A stretch of DNA of 64,000 nt, taken from the NCBI GenBank assembly GCA_949592205.1, contig CATIUR010000001.1, positions 2,804,001 to 2,868,000 of the forward strand, given 5' to 3'. Every line of letters begins with the position of its first letter. Position 1 is the first letter of the stretch. The position numbers were made by a program, and so were the translations under genes. The notes beneath the pieces are model-generated. The model was not told the DNA's origin and made no database searches. It saw nothing but the letters and a program-made list of their open reading frames with translations. Of the stretch, positions 35,261-46,093 are shown piece after piece. This DNA is from Helichrysum umbraculigerum. Taxonomy: Eukaryota > Streptophyta > Magnoliopsida > Asterales > Asteraceae.

Positions 35261-36730
35261 TGAACATCCTGAAGATAACAGCGAATAGTGAAACGGACAG
35301 TGTCTCCTAGTTTTGGGGGTAGTCCTTGTTGCATAATTAAAGAGTATTCTGCTTCTAAGAGCAAGTTAACTATTTGTCTACGTTTTTCTTTGATGGATAA
35401 GAGTTCCTAAAAGAATTTGGCACAACTAGGCATCTTAACCAAATCATCTAATAATTTGACGTTTAAGTGTAGGCTTTTGAACATTTCTAGATATTTTTCA
35501 AACTAAGCTTCATGTTTCTCTTTCTTAAGCCTACCAGGGAATGATATACGTACTGGTTTAGTGAGGTCCGGGGCTTTAGAAGGTTCTGGCTCTGGAGAAG
35601 TGACAGGGGTCAACTTGTACTGAGTAAGTGAGCAGAGAAGTAGAAGGTTCATTTGAAGAAATATCTGCAGATTTCTCATTCCTAGTTTCTTTCCCCCACT
35701 CTAATGACCACAAGGATGTCATCATACTCATAGGATGAGTGATAAACAGCTTTGTTGATCGTTTCTTCCCTTTGCTTATCCTCAACTTAAAAAAAAACTT
35801 TTATCATTATCCTCCATGTTTTTAACCAAATCGTTTGAAATTCTAAGTAAACCATCTATTTGATTTTGAAAATCAAAAATTTATTTATTTATATTATTTG
35901 CTCAACCATGAAGTTATTGAAAATTTCGTTGTTTAGACGAGAAGACATTTGGGAAGGAGTAAAAGGTGAACAGAAAACTAAAGATTGAGAGGTGGGTTGT
36001 TTGGTTAGTCGTTGAGTGAAAGGTTTAGAATGAGTGGCTTGATCAGGGATTTCACTAGTTGTAGCAAGAATTTCTTCTTTGGCCCTATTGCTTGAGAAGA
36101 GTTTTTGAGGTCTCTTCTCTTGCTTGGGTTTGGAAGATTCTTGTATGTTCTTGACAACTTTAGTGATAGATTCGAGTTGAGTTCTTAAAGTGTCTAAGGC
36201 TTGGTTAGAAGTACTCCTTACTTCTGAAGTTGATTCATCTAGCTCCAAGTCATGTTGATGCATCGTCATCGTCTCAATCAATTTCCAAACTTCGTCTAGG
36301 TATGTAACATGAAATTTCTGGATGAAGCAGCATCGAGGGTTTGTTTGTGATGAGGATTCATACTATTATAGAATGTACAGACCAGATTCGTTTCAGGCCA
36401 ACTGATGTTTTTGACATCTTCCGATCAAATTCTTAAATAGTTCCCAAGCAGAGCTTAATGATTCATTAGTTCCTTGACGAAAATTAGTGATATCATTCGC
36501 TTGGTTTGTAGGGAAGGAGGAAAGTACTTTGCTAGAAATTTAGTAGCCATCTCCTCCCATGTATGAATCGAAATGGGTTCGAATTCATAAATCATGTTAG
36601 GGCTCAAGAAGATAAAGAATAAGGAAACAGATGGAGTCGAGTAATGTCTCTATTGTTTCCTATTTGTATGAAAGATTCGGAGAGGTTGATGAATTTATTA
36701 AGATGAGAGTTTGGATTTTCAACCGAAACC

Positions 36731-37302
36731 AATTGTAAGGTCCCCTAGGTCTGGATCGATAACGAGGTTATCTTTAGTATTAAGGTGCGGAATTTCTCAA
36801 TACGTGTTATATGATATATAACGGTTTAATCGCATTTATATTACGATTATACTAACTAATACGCTTTGTTTTAATTATAACAAGAGTTAAACTATCAAAA
36901 CCTAGCCTTTAGAATACTTGAAAAGCTCTGGACCGACTGAGATTTTCATACGGGTTCAATTGCAAAAGTGATAGGTTTTCTAAACCTAATAATCTATTTA
37001 TTACGTTTCGGGTCGCAGGTGTACGGGCCTGCGGACTGAGTTGGTTCGCAGCCCAAGTTGGCCCAGCGAACCGACTCGGTTCGCTGTCCACCTTGCCCCT
37101 TGCGAACTCACTTCAGTTCGCATCGCAGGTCAGTTCACAATCTACATTTGTCGAATACTTTAACGTATTAATATATTTATCACAAATGTTTATCACAAAC
37201 TAATATCATTTATTACAATTCAAAACCAATGTACAAACTTGATTACAATAAACTTAAACTATTACAAGCTACATCTGTTGTCACAAAACATGTCCCAACA
37301 AA
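36731..37302 (-). mobile_element. Insertion in gag of element C, probable solo LTR
   Basis: It separates two adjacent gag blocks and is flanked on both sides by AAACC (36726-36730 and 37303-37307). Inside, TG...CA ends can be placed at 36734 and 37300, 2-3 bp in from these repeats. A minus-strand TATA-like TAATAAATAG (about 37002-36993) lies next to a GC-rich palindrome cluster (37013-37130). Exact ends are not settled. Confidence 0.5.
37013..37130. repeat. GCGAAC/GTTCGC palindrome cluster
   Basis: AGCGAACCGA-C-TCGGTTCGCT (37065-37085) has perfect 10-bp arms. TGCGAACT-n6-AGTTCGCA (37101-37122) has perfect 8-bp arms. GGTTCGC and CGCAGG/CCTGCG words add further pairings. Confidence 0.88.
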
Positions 37303-37600
37303 AAACCATGAAACTGACACTAAGATTTAATCATTTTTATGAAGTGTGGCTTAATTTCAAGGGTTTCGTTAGTTGGTGATACGATTGGTCCTCCTCGTCC
37401 CCTCTAGCAGTAGCTTGATTTTTGAGGCGAGAGTGATACGGTTCGTCATAATTTGTTAGTGGAAAGAAGAGTTTTGGAAAGGAAAGGCTAAGCTAAACTA
37501 ATCTAAGGAAAGGACAAGGAACTTTCAGATGATATTGATCTTCCGAAAGGATCGCTAGATAACTAAGATAACTAAATTCCTAAAATCGGTCGTTGTAGTC

Positions 37601-37616
37601 CCTGGCAGTGACGCCA
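37601..37616 (-). promoter_or_regulatory. Primer-binding site of element C
   Basis: Minus strand TGGCGTCACTGCCAGG, close to the TGGCGCCGTTGCCGGGG usually seen in Athila elements, a few bases from the LTR end. Confidence 0.75.
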
Positions 37617-39453
37617 AAAACTTGTCGCGCCGTCAGCGGTCGGTCAGGAGTTTACCCTAGTCGTTGGTCCGGCCACCGACGGGCGACATTTAGTGTTTTA
37701 TATTTATAAAGCTAGGGTATCCTAAGCAATATACTACTTAAGGACCTAATTAGGGCAGTAAGCGGTACGTATGACTCAGGTGTCGTTCTTCAAACTACAA
37801 CGGGCATGGATCTTAGGAGGATTAATTATCGCTTGTAATTTAGCTAGGATTTTTAAACTTTTGGATAGGAGTTTTGTTTTGGTTTTATAAATATATTTAA
37901 AGACAAGTAAATAAAAGGGGTTTTGTACGGAGTGCAAAGAAATCAGGATAAGGAAAGTGTTTACTATGATTTCAGTGAATGCTATTGGTGGATAGTTATA
38001 GGGTATAAGGCTACTAAGCATGATGATTAATCCAGTGGGATCGAGCATCTCAGAAACTTAACTGATACAAAGTATTCTGCCCATGGCCTTTCTTTGGCTT
38101 CCACGTATTTGTACTATACCAACGGGTATTTCCAACGCTATACCAGATACTCGGACATGTTACGGCTTTTCCGTTGCATCAATTAGGGTTCCATATGACT
38201 CTACTGTACTTTTCCTATATTTTCTAATGAGCTATAACTACGATCCTATTATATATCTAACTTAGAGTTATCCGCAATCAGATACATAATATGTCACATG
38301 GATAACAGTTATAGAATGTCAAATACAACAGAAGTTCTCCCAAATATATAGACCAATTCAACTGACGCCTATTCTTGAATCCTGGTCCCCAATCTCAGAC
38401 ATTAGAGACTTCCATATCATGGCATGAATTGTTGAGTAAACAATTGCATGAACAGGAATTATCCCGCAGAACAAGTTGGGATAGTCTGACTAACGATTAG
38501 TTGAATTGTTCATTATCAAGCATATAAATCATCATAACTATTGTATGCATGTTAACCTATCTGTAATATGCTTAACTTATTCAGAAAACCTAATCATGAG
38601 AGTAACCGCAAATATTGTTTCTACCGTACAGTTGCTAAGCAACAATCAAACAAGAACATGCAATAGGCCGGTACACTAGTGACAATATCATGTAGCAGTT
38701 AAACCAATGATTAAATCATAGATATCCCGGAAGGTCTCCCAAAGATATCTAGCATACAAATGCGAACCTAATCTATCTCTAATACTATGCTCCGTGTCTC
38801 CCTCTGATATATTATAATCAGGAGAACATCGGCCATGTCGAGTTCAGTGATCATCATACACAGAATAGTTGGAATTAATACGGCTAGTAATTGGCTGGAT
38901 TCTAGGGGTAGGGTTCAAACCACAACATAAGTTGGATAGATAATCGGCAGAGGCTCGGTTTATAAGTTCATGAATAATTTAAGCTCATACAGACAGAGTA
39001 ACAGCATGGTATTTAATGTATAACTATTCTAACATTTCATACATCACAGCAAACACATATTTGTCTAGCCTACCAAAAGTCTAGTATTCATTCCTAAGCA
39101 TGCATAATAAATAACATGTTTAAAATAATAAATACAAGAGATTATATTAGAACCTGAATAAGAGAGAGTACAGACAAAATTTTCACAAATCTGAAGTCTC
39201 GGAGTTACTCCGTACAATAGCTAAACTAACCGATACGCTAACCTAGCTCTAACTAGCTCAATTCTAGAGAGAGGATTCTATAGAGAGAGAAGAGAGAATT
39301 GTGTGTTTTTGGTGGAGTGAGATGTGATGAGAGGTGTGTTGAATGAATGAGGAGGGAGTTCTATTTATAGTTGTAGCTAGGAACACCATGTACAAGCCAT
39401 AAAGCACGCGAAACCACCAACGAAGCAGCGATTGGGCCAATTGGGCATTGGTA

Positions 39454-39469
39454 CCCCCCCCCCCCCCCC
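39454..39469. repeat. Poly(C) homopolymer
   Basis: Sixteen consecutive C on the plus strand (G on the coding strand of element C), in U3 of its LTR. Such tracts are prone to G-quadruplex formation and to length errors in sequencing. Confidence 0.93.
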
Positions 39470-39506
39470 AGTTGGCATCTAGATACCAATTGGAAAGAAA
39501 AAGCAA

Positions 39507-39561
39507 GCCGTATATGGCCCTTAGGTACCGTATACGGTACCCTAAGAGGCCGTATACGGCC
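39507..39561. repeat. GTATAC palindrome cluster in the LTR of C
   Basis: Three related palindromes: GCCGTATATGGC (one mismatch), the perfect 18-bp GGTACCGTATACGGTACC (39524-39541) and the perfect 14-bp GGCCGTATACGGCC (39548-39561). Confidence 0.93.
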
Positions 39562-40010
39562 CTGGGGGGAATTGCTTTCGATGCTTGGTTCGTTCGTTCG
39601 TTGCTTGTTTCGATCGTATCTTCTTCGTTACTAGCCCGATTGACTTGATTCTTTCACCGATGAACTCGTATTTCTGTTACGCTTCCAATGATACCAAAGT
39701 TGGATAATTTGGAGCTGTATAGCTCATACGTGCTTCGGAATACGATCGGTTGGTCTCTAGACTTCGTATCTCTTCCGTCTCTTATACGTTTCGCTTGATT
39801 CTTGATTCTCCGATCTTGTAATTACCTATGGAATCATAAAATGGTAGTTTAGGAAGTGTCTCTCATAAGGTAAGTAAGAGCGGAAGAATCGGATTGAGTT
39901 TATTTGCTTTGTTTTGCGTGTTATTTGGACGTTTTTATCGATTTTTACTGCAACATCTATATTTGGACCACCTTGGTGAATTTTAGTAAATAATCATTGT
40001 TTTGAGATGT

Positions 40011-40526
40011 TGATGTAGTGTATAAATGAGATAATAGATTAAACCTGTTGATTCCTATGAATACCAGGAAAAATCTCCTCCAAAAGCACGTTGATTCACA
40101 AAAGAATACCGTGAAATGGGTATGATTCACAAAATTGAGAGTGAAATTGAAATTCTTCAAATTGAAAACTAACTTCAAAACAATGTCAAATGAACCCTAA
40201 TAAACAACCAGAAATTTAAATGGGCCAACAAAACATAACGGGCCAAACCACAAACCCAAAACAAAAGTCTAAATTGAACAGAAAATTTATAAAATGGCCC
40301 ACATCTTCCAAACGGAGGCACTTTTGGGCTTCGAGGCTGGGCCTAACCGCGTATGGCGGTTAGCGGCTTGATGTGCTTCGTTTCAAGCTTCGAATCTCCT
40401 ACTCATAGGCCTCAAACGGAGCCCGACAGCCCAAGTTATGCCCTTTTTCGTGCAGCTCATTTTGTTACACAGTCTTGGGCCTCTAGGAACATAAGGGCTT
40501 GATCTTCCACACTTGGGCCATTATCA
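40011..40526 (-). mobile_element. Solo LTR
   Basis: TGATGTAGTG...CCATTATCA, 516 bp, flanked by the 5-bp duplication GATGT (40006-40010 and 40527-40531). A minus-strand TATA-like box (TTATAAAT, about 40294-40285) and GGCCCA-rich sequence favour minus orientation. An 8-bp-arm hairpin CTAACCGC-GTATG-GCGGTTAG is at 40343-40363. No internal domain, so it is a recombination remnant. Confidence 0.78.
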
Positions 40527-40569
40527 GATGTTTTCACCCATGATTAGTCTAAAAAGTGAGGAGTAATGT

Positions 40570-40765
40570 ACGTAAAAACATGTTCGCATTGAGATTGACA
40601 TTCACTTCATTCATAACAAATTGGCTACGGGACAACTTTGCATTCTTCATGTCCCCTCTCGTTATCAGTATGTGGATATCTTCACCAAAGAGGTTCCTTC
40701 ATCATTGTTATCGAGTTTCAATCCAGTTTGAGCGTTCAAATACCTCTCGCTTCTACTACGGGTGA
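40570..40765 (+). pseudogene. Ty1/copia RNase H C-terminal scrap
   Basis: The plus strand reads KHVRIEIDIHFI, LATGQLCILHVPSRYQYVDIF and TKEVPSSLL, the closing block of copia Pol (KHI[DE][VI]D.HF...ADI.TK.LP in relatives). It is about 60 codons long and starts abruptly after the solo LTR. The rest of the element is gone. Confidence 0.82.
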
Positions 40766-40766
40766 G

Positions 40767-40870
40767 TGTTAACAATATATTCTAGCCCGTTAGATAAGGC
40801 CTAACCCATTATAGATTAGGGTTTCGTATTTTCTCCTCATATACTTGTAGTATGATTCAAACTAAAGCAA
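40767..40870 (+). mobile_element. Possible LTR remnant after the copia scrap
   Basis: TGTTAACAATATATTC begins right after GGGTGAG, the usual polypurine-tract position in copia elements. The outer end is not clear. Confidence 0.45.
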
Positions 40871-40927
40871 GCACAAATATTGATGTTCTTTACTTACCCA
40901 TTTTGACAAGTCTAACGATGTTCTTAG

Positions 40928-41380
40928 TTTCTTTCTTGGGGACACATTCAGATAAGGATTTGCAAAGCGCAAATATGTGACGGTAGATTTCAATTTCGTG
41001 AAAATAGCCGATCAAATGGGTCAGAAAGATGGTTAAGCAAAAACAGAGTTGTGAACAACTTTACTTAAACAAAGTTTTACCATAACATTCCTCGAATTTG
41101 GAACCAGTATGGAATTGATTCAATTACGGAATCACTTTTTGACTCTAACTATCCTACTCCGGTCGTTGCTTTTCTTTCAGTTAATTCAAAAGTAGTTGCT
41201 TCAGCTTTAGCCACTCGAATTTTCGATATTCCTTTTTATTTCTCATCAAACGAATGGCATCTCTGTCCAATGGGAATAGTCCCTCAACATTTTTTGTTTG
41301 ATTTTAGAAATTGGTTAATTTGTGAATTTTATTCATATATTCAAGACAAGTTTGATTGGATTTATTTAAGATATAAATGA
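40928..41380 (+). pseudogene. Unrecognised reading frame, interrupted once
   Basis: A plus-strand frame is open from about 40928 to a stop at 41378-41380, broken only by TAA at 41066-41068. The last 100 codons contain IPRIWNQYGIDSITESLFD, YPTPVVAFLSVNS, IFDIPFYFSSNEWHLCPMG and FDFRNWL. Trp-rich, balanced composition with Cys and Pro makes it look like a once-coding sequence and unlike the AT-rich filler around it. I do not recognise the family. A CAG acceptor-like site near 40950 might mark an exon start. No ATG fits an obvious beginning. A Stowaway-like end follows ~50-125 bp downstream. It may be a gene relic or part of an unidentified element. Confidence 0.45.
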
Positions 41381-41429
41381 ATGAGAGTAATTAATGAAGG
41401 CAAATAGGAAAGTTTAATGACTTTTGATC

Positions 41430-41506
41430 GTTATTTTTTTGCAGGACAATTATTTTAGGATATATAGAAATAATAATGTGGACATTTATTTTTGAGACGG
41501 AGGGAG
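41430..41506. mobile_element. Right end of a Stowaway-like (Tc1/mariner) MITE
   Basis: GAGACGGAGGGAG followed by TA at 41507-41508, preceded by GTGGACATTTATTTTT, is the standard terminus of plant Stowaway MITEs. A matching left end was not found, so it is truncated. Confidence 0.65.
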
Positions 41507-41509
41507 TAC

Positions 41510-42190
41510 TATCATACATATAAAATGTAATACATATATAGTGCACACCAACCCATGAGATGATTCTCAATTTTAGTGGAGTACAAAATAAAAATAAAAA
41601 TATAAAGGTACGGGGATAAAATTATGTATACACCCAACTTAATTGCACTCAATTTATATCGTGTGTACTCAATTAACGGGTTGTATTTTTAATACATATA
41701 ATTTTCACAAAATGTTTTTTTTAATATTTCTTTTGGTGATGTATTGACTTTTATGGATGTCACGTGACACTTTAAACAGATGACTTACTCAAAATATATA
41801 AAAACATATTTTTAAAAAAATTGTATGCATTAAAAATACCACATGTTAATTGAATTCAAACAATATACATTAGGTGCAAGGTGATGCATTCATAGATACT
41901 TATTCCAAAGGTATATGATTTTATGTAGCTATCTAATGATATGGACGGAATAATTCTCCTGTATATATTTAAAAATAAAAAATTAATTCAATGAATTATA
42001 GGGTCCGTATAATAAATTGAACACGAGTTAATGTATCTAGCACTAATTTAACTAATACTAAATCTTTATTACTTATTAAATTAAATTCGGTTACAACTTA
42101 TCATGACACATTAACAATGAGATATCCATCAAATTCATTGCATTTTTATTCTAAGCTAGCCTAATCTATCGTCTTGATGGATATTGTTCC
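41510..42190. other. AT-rich 3' flank of the MYB gene
   Basis: Contains no clear gene. Minus-strand AATAAA-like words near 42068 could serve as polyadenylation signals of the MYB transcript. Confidence 0.5.
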
Positions 42191-44006
42191 TTAGAAAATT
42201 GACGAGATTGATGAATTATTCCCTAATTTATCAAGAATGTTACTCCAGTAATTGTTATCATCTTCAAAATCACCACGATAGCTTTGACTATTTGCATCAT
42301 TGACCAAGTTATTTGTAAAAGCCTCCATCAAATAGCTGTCTTGATATACCATGTCACTTCCTTCAAGTGTGTTTTGAGTTCCTTTATCATTTGGGTCCTC
42401 AAGAGTGTTGTTCAAAGTTGTTGGTTCAACGTTTTCATGGTTTAAGGTTGGTAGCGTTTGATCGATAGGAGTAGTCTCGAGCTCGCTTACATTAGAGAGC
42501 TTGCATAAACTAATACCTTGCCATGCTTTAAGCACATCAAGGCATAATGGTTGTTGTAGCGAAAGCGATGACTTGTTGATCATAAGAGGAGTTGAACCAC
42601 AACGGATTCTTTGGTAAAAGTCCGAAACAACTCTAGATCGACGAACAAGCCTAGCCTCTGCTTCAAGACGAGCGTTCTCCCATTGTGTCATATGACTCAA
42701 GTTGGTGCTGACCGCGGTTCTTGACTTGTGGGTGATCGGATCAATACCCATTTTGGTTAAACGTTTCTTAAGATGTGTGTTCCAATAATTTTTTATCTCG
42801 TTATCGGTTCTTTTGGGTAAATGAGTTGAAATAGCAGACCACCTGAATCATGTAAAATAACATATGTAAATATATTTCGATCATAATAATAGCTTTAAGA
42901 ACTCTTACCGCTAAATAGTAATTGGAAAAAGAAAAAAACAACCAAGAAATAAGTCTACCAAATTTGGTGTAAAAAAAAAAGTAAATATTATATGTAAGTA
43001 ATAAAGGCAAATACATGTATTTAAAATGTGAGTGCCGACGTCCAATTAGGGTTCTTTAAAGACATTCTATTTGGGTAAAACAACATATGGAGAATGCAAC
43101 CGAAATCTCCATTTAAACAGCACAACCAACCGGTAGAAGAAAAAAATAATCATAGAAGAAAAATGTATTATTTTTGGAACAAACAAAACGTCATATGCAT
43201 ATCTTACTGTTTAACGTTAAAACAACATGAATCTTTTTAGTGAAAACCTAAATACATGTATGATGTATGGTTCTATATATTGTATGCTATAATGCTAACT
43301 TGCACTTAATCATTTATGTGAAATGAAAACCGAAATTCATCCCCTTATGTTGGTTCTTATGGACGATAGTTCAAATGCGTTTCATCGTCTTGTTTAGCTA
43401 CAAAATGTGAGTACGTACGATGAAAATGTAAAGCAAACCGCTTAATTACCTATTGCCAAGAAGGGCATGGAGTTGAATGATGGTTTGTTCTTCTTGCAAA
43501 CTAAACTTTCCTCTTTTGATATCAGGTCTCAAATAGTTTGTCCATCTTAGCCTACAACTCTTTCCACATCTCTGTAACCCTGCATGGATTTTTAACAAGA
43601 GTTATTAAAACAAGCTAGTAACATTTATAAAAAAGGGGTACGTATACTATGTGTCTAGCTATGCTTCTTAAAAGGGGCTTAAGTTGTAAGGAAAAGCTAA
43701 GCTAACTTGCTAAGCATCAGATTTGGGGTTTCAGCTTTTTAGAAAACCTGTAAGTTGTTCTAGAATATAGGTCAAACATGCACTTAAGTGCTTTTTAAGT
43801 TTAAGTTAATGCAATAAGCTACGTTGTTTTTTTAAGATTAAGTGTGTGTTTAATTTGTGTGTATATGTGTACGTACCAGCTTTAACAGGCAAAGCTCGCC
43901 AACTTCCATGACCATGTTCTTCGATGTACGCCACGAGTTTTCGATCTTCTTCTGACGACCATGGACCTTTCTTCAAACCTTTCTCAAAGCTTGGTGACCT
44001 CCCCAT
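42191..44006 (-). CDS. MIXTA-like: R2R3-MYB transcription factor, MIXTA-like (subgroup 9)
   Basis: Three exons on the minus strand: 44006-43877 (130 bp), 43579-43450 (130 bp) and 42842-42191 (652 bp), with GT/AG introns of 297 and 607 bp. Together they give 303 codons. Exons 1-2 and the start of exon 3 encode the R2R3 DNA-binding domain: MGRSPSFEKGLKKGPWSSEE, SWRALPVKAGLQRCGKSCRL, RWTNYLRPDIKRGKFS, then WSAISTHLPKRTDNEIKNYW. R3 has the usual Phe in place of the first Trp. After the domain comes TQWENARLEAEARLVRRSR, the motif of subgroup 9 (MIXTA, MYB16, MYB106). Known members act in the nucleus to promote conical petal cells, trichomes and cuticle formation. The acidic C-terminus (EDDNNYWSNILDKLG) fits an activation region. 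No lesion is visible. The bHLH-binding signature is absent, as expected. The N-terminus is one residue shorter than the usual MGRSPCCDKVGLKKGPW. Confidence 0.93.
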
Positions 44007-44090
44007 TCCTTACCTATAACTTGTAAACTTAGTAATTTTTACAAGCTAGTATGATGAAGAGTTGGTTTCACTTAAAGGAATATAAGTAAG

Positions 44091-44098
44091 TATATATA
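44091..44098 (-). promoter_or_regulatory. TATA box of the MYB gene
   Basis: TATATATA on the minus strand, about 85 bp before the ATG, in a good position for a plant core promoter with a short leader. Confidence 0.6.
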
Positions 44099-44335
44099 AT
44101 GGAAGTAGGGGAAGTTAAAATAACTTATAATAAGATCATCAATATCAATATGAAGATGAGGTTAAGATTAATGGGTTAGACAAATGAACAAAGGCCATAA
44201 ATGAGTAAATCAGACATGTTGGGTACTATGGTTTTCAGGGTGTAATGACCGTCTATTTGCATAATGATGGAAATACCCAATTTGCAGAGAGAATTTATTA
44301 GGGAAGAAATATATGTGCTCACGTGGAAATTAAAT

Positions 44336-44338
<3 letters not shown>

Positions 44339-44382
<44 letters not shown>
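44339..44382. repeat. Poly(T) tract, 44 nt
   Basis: Uninterrupted T run about 330 bp upstream of the MYB start codon (poly(A) on the gene strand). No SINE or LINE body is recognisable on either side. Confidence 0.93.
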
Positions 44383-44386
<4 letters not shown>

Positions 44387-44866
44387 ATTTGCAAGTAATA
44401 TAAATGCCCATTCCTGGATTGGATTAATCTTATGTTGAAATATACATGGTTGGTGTGCATTACATAATATAGATTCTGAATGCATCAATTGCCTGCTTTA
44501 GATATGCATGTACACTCGCTCCCTACGCATTAAAATTAAAAATAGAATCTGTTGCATGTGCATATAGGCGGGTATATATATATGTTATTACATAAGCAGG
44601 GAACATACAAACTATTTTATTTATAAATTCGAGTTCACGACATGCATCTTAATTTGTGAAATAACTATTATAGCTAGGCATATCATCGTGTGTCATAATA
44701 GTTAATTAGATAACAATTTATGTTTAACTACCTTTTCATTGACAAATACGTTGCAACTCGTAAGTTGTAACGTACGTAACCCGCTTTACCGCTTAATACG
44801 TACCTCTAATGGAGAGGGATATCTGTTAATGCAATAAGGGGAAAGTTTTTGGTTTTGAGACCTTAA

Positions 44867-45460
44867 GACCACTCCTAATGAAAGACTGAACTGAAGTGTC
44901 AGTTCAGCGTCACGTCAGCACTTCCTCAGAACGATTGAACACTACCAGTGGAATTCCACTGAGAAACTGAACTTGTTAAGTCCCACTCTTTGTTAAGCAT
45001 TTAGCCAATAGGCTTAATGTTTAGTTGTTCACCAATTTGAAGATTGCAAATTAGATTTATACCGGTCTCATACATAAATATAGTAATTAAAAAAAATCAA
45101 ATCAATATATATCAATTTACTTCTTTTAAGTTTAGTTTATAGTTTATACACTATACCCTCACATTCGTATTATATCTATATTATCTTAATATAAAATAAA
45201 TTATATACAGATATCTAATCATTTAACTAAGTAAAATTGATCAATCAGACTTTAATTTATAATATATAAAAAGTATTTGAACATATAATAATTTATGTAT
45301 CATCTTTATTACAATTATTAGGATAACATAAAGGATTAAATGAAATTGACACAAATGCGAATATACAAAATAAAACAAAATATTATAAAAAACAATATAA
45401 GCTAATATAACCGTTATCGCTACGCTGATCATCATTATCGACCACTATAATTTTTATTTA
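44867..45460. mobile_element. Possible left part of a PIF/Harbinger-like element
   Basis: TAA followed by GACCACTCCTAATG resembles the GACCACTCTCAACAATG end at 29131. No matching right end was found; the region is cut by a solo LTR (45465) and copia D (46094). The stretch 45910-46088 may belong to it. Tentative. Confidence 0.35.
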
Positions 45461-45464
45461 CTAC

Positions 45465-45904
45465 TGTTGATCCCTATTACCGGATCTAAATCGAATCGTA
45501 TCAAACAATCGAAGCACTGAATTTAACGATTGAATATAAGTACGTTAAACACAAACAAATCAAACACAAATCACTTGTATATTAATACGAATAGCCAATT
45601 AGCTTGATTACAAATGATCGACACAAATTGCTCTCTGATCTCACAAATTCGTCAACCTGATTTCTGAGCCGAAATCAAGTATTTATACCGAAAACCTAAT
45701 CTGCCTATTGCGACACAAACCCTGTGTCGCATAGCCGACTCATGCGACACAAGCCTTGTGTCGCACCTGCGACACAGGCTCTGTGTCGCCAAAACAAATA
45801 ATGTAGTTACTAATATAAATTTAACTTTGAAACAAAACGCAATTACATAATCAAACTATTACAGACTGAGACTAACTGACAGACACACTAAAGATGCACC
45901 AACA
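45465..45904 (-). mobile_element. Solo LTR with three perfect hairpins
   Basis: TGTTGATCCC...CACCAACA, 440 bp, flanked by the 5-bp duplication ACTAC (45460-45464 and 45905-45909). A minus-strand TATAAATA (45687-45680) suggests minus orientation, with the hairpin cluster (45709-45789) just upstream of it in U3. Confidence 0.85.
45709..45789. repeat. Three TGCGACACA hairpins
   Basis: TGCGACACA-AACCC-TGTGTCGCA, TGCGACACA-AGCCT-TGTGTCGCA and TGCGACACA-GGCTC-TGTGTCGC: arms identical each time, loops different and always 5 nt. Confidence 0.96.
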
Positions 45905-46093
45905 ACTACCGCTACATAGTGCGGATCTCCGACTGATTATTACATGATTTATCTTTGCTCTAATCTTCCACGTAATTTTTGTTTGGACCCATTACGATAT
46001 AAATTGTGTTTGAATTATATAGAGATATATGATATTTGAAATAAAATATAAAGATTGTGAGAAAAGTGTGTTAAAAAAAGGTTTAGTTGTAAG

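Larger units (their letters stand above)
35400..37440 (-). pseudogene. Athila-like gag, fragmented and interrupted
   Basis: Minus-strand reading gives EIKPHFIKMIKS (about 37345), then the 570-bp insertion, then ENPNSHLNKFINL (about 36715), TWEEMATKFLAKYFPPSL (about 36555-36505), LVCTFYNSMNPHHKQTLDAA (about 36390-36330), an open piece 36281-35889 and FPGRLKKEKHEA (about 35540-35505). These are the ordered blocks of an Athila Gag, the particle protein. Frameshifts and stops divide it everywhere. The 36281-35889 piece is open for 130 codons and rich in Ser, Thr, Gln and Lys. Confidence 0.75.
33721..39955 (-). mobile_element. Athila-like Ty3/gypsy element C, 3' truncated
   Basis: On the minus strand the order is LTR (39955-37623), PBS (about 37616-37601), gag, protease, start of RT, then an abrupt end at 33721. 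RNase H, integrase and the 3' LTR are missing. Protein blocks such as FPGRLKKEKHEA, LILGRPFLNNAKAVI, KKAIAWKISDIQGI and RKDHFPL-FIDQM are typical of the Athila group. All frames are heavily damaged. A ~570-bp sequence interrupts gag (36731-37302). Confidence 0.85.
37623..39955 (-). repeat. 5' LTR of Athila-like element C
   Basis: On the minus strand it runs TGTTGCAG...GGCGCGACA, about 2.3 kb. A minus-strand TATA box CTATAAATAG lies at 39370-39361. Upstream of it in U3 are a 16-nt G tract (39469-39454 on the minus strand) and a palindrome cluster (39507-39561). The outer end is inferred from the TG/CA rule because the partner LTR is missing. Confidence 0.65.

Noticed and set aside
36734..37300. 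Precise solo LTR call with perfect target duplication
   Set aside because: TG/CA ends and the AAACC flanks do not coincide, so only a tentative insertion is reported.
44339..44382. Poly(A) tail of a minus-strand SINE or LINE
   Set aside because: No A/B box, no RT motif and no target duplication could be found beside the T44 tract.
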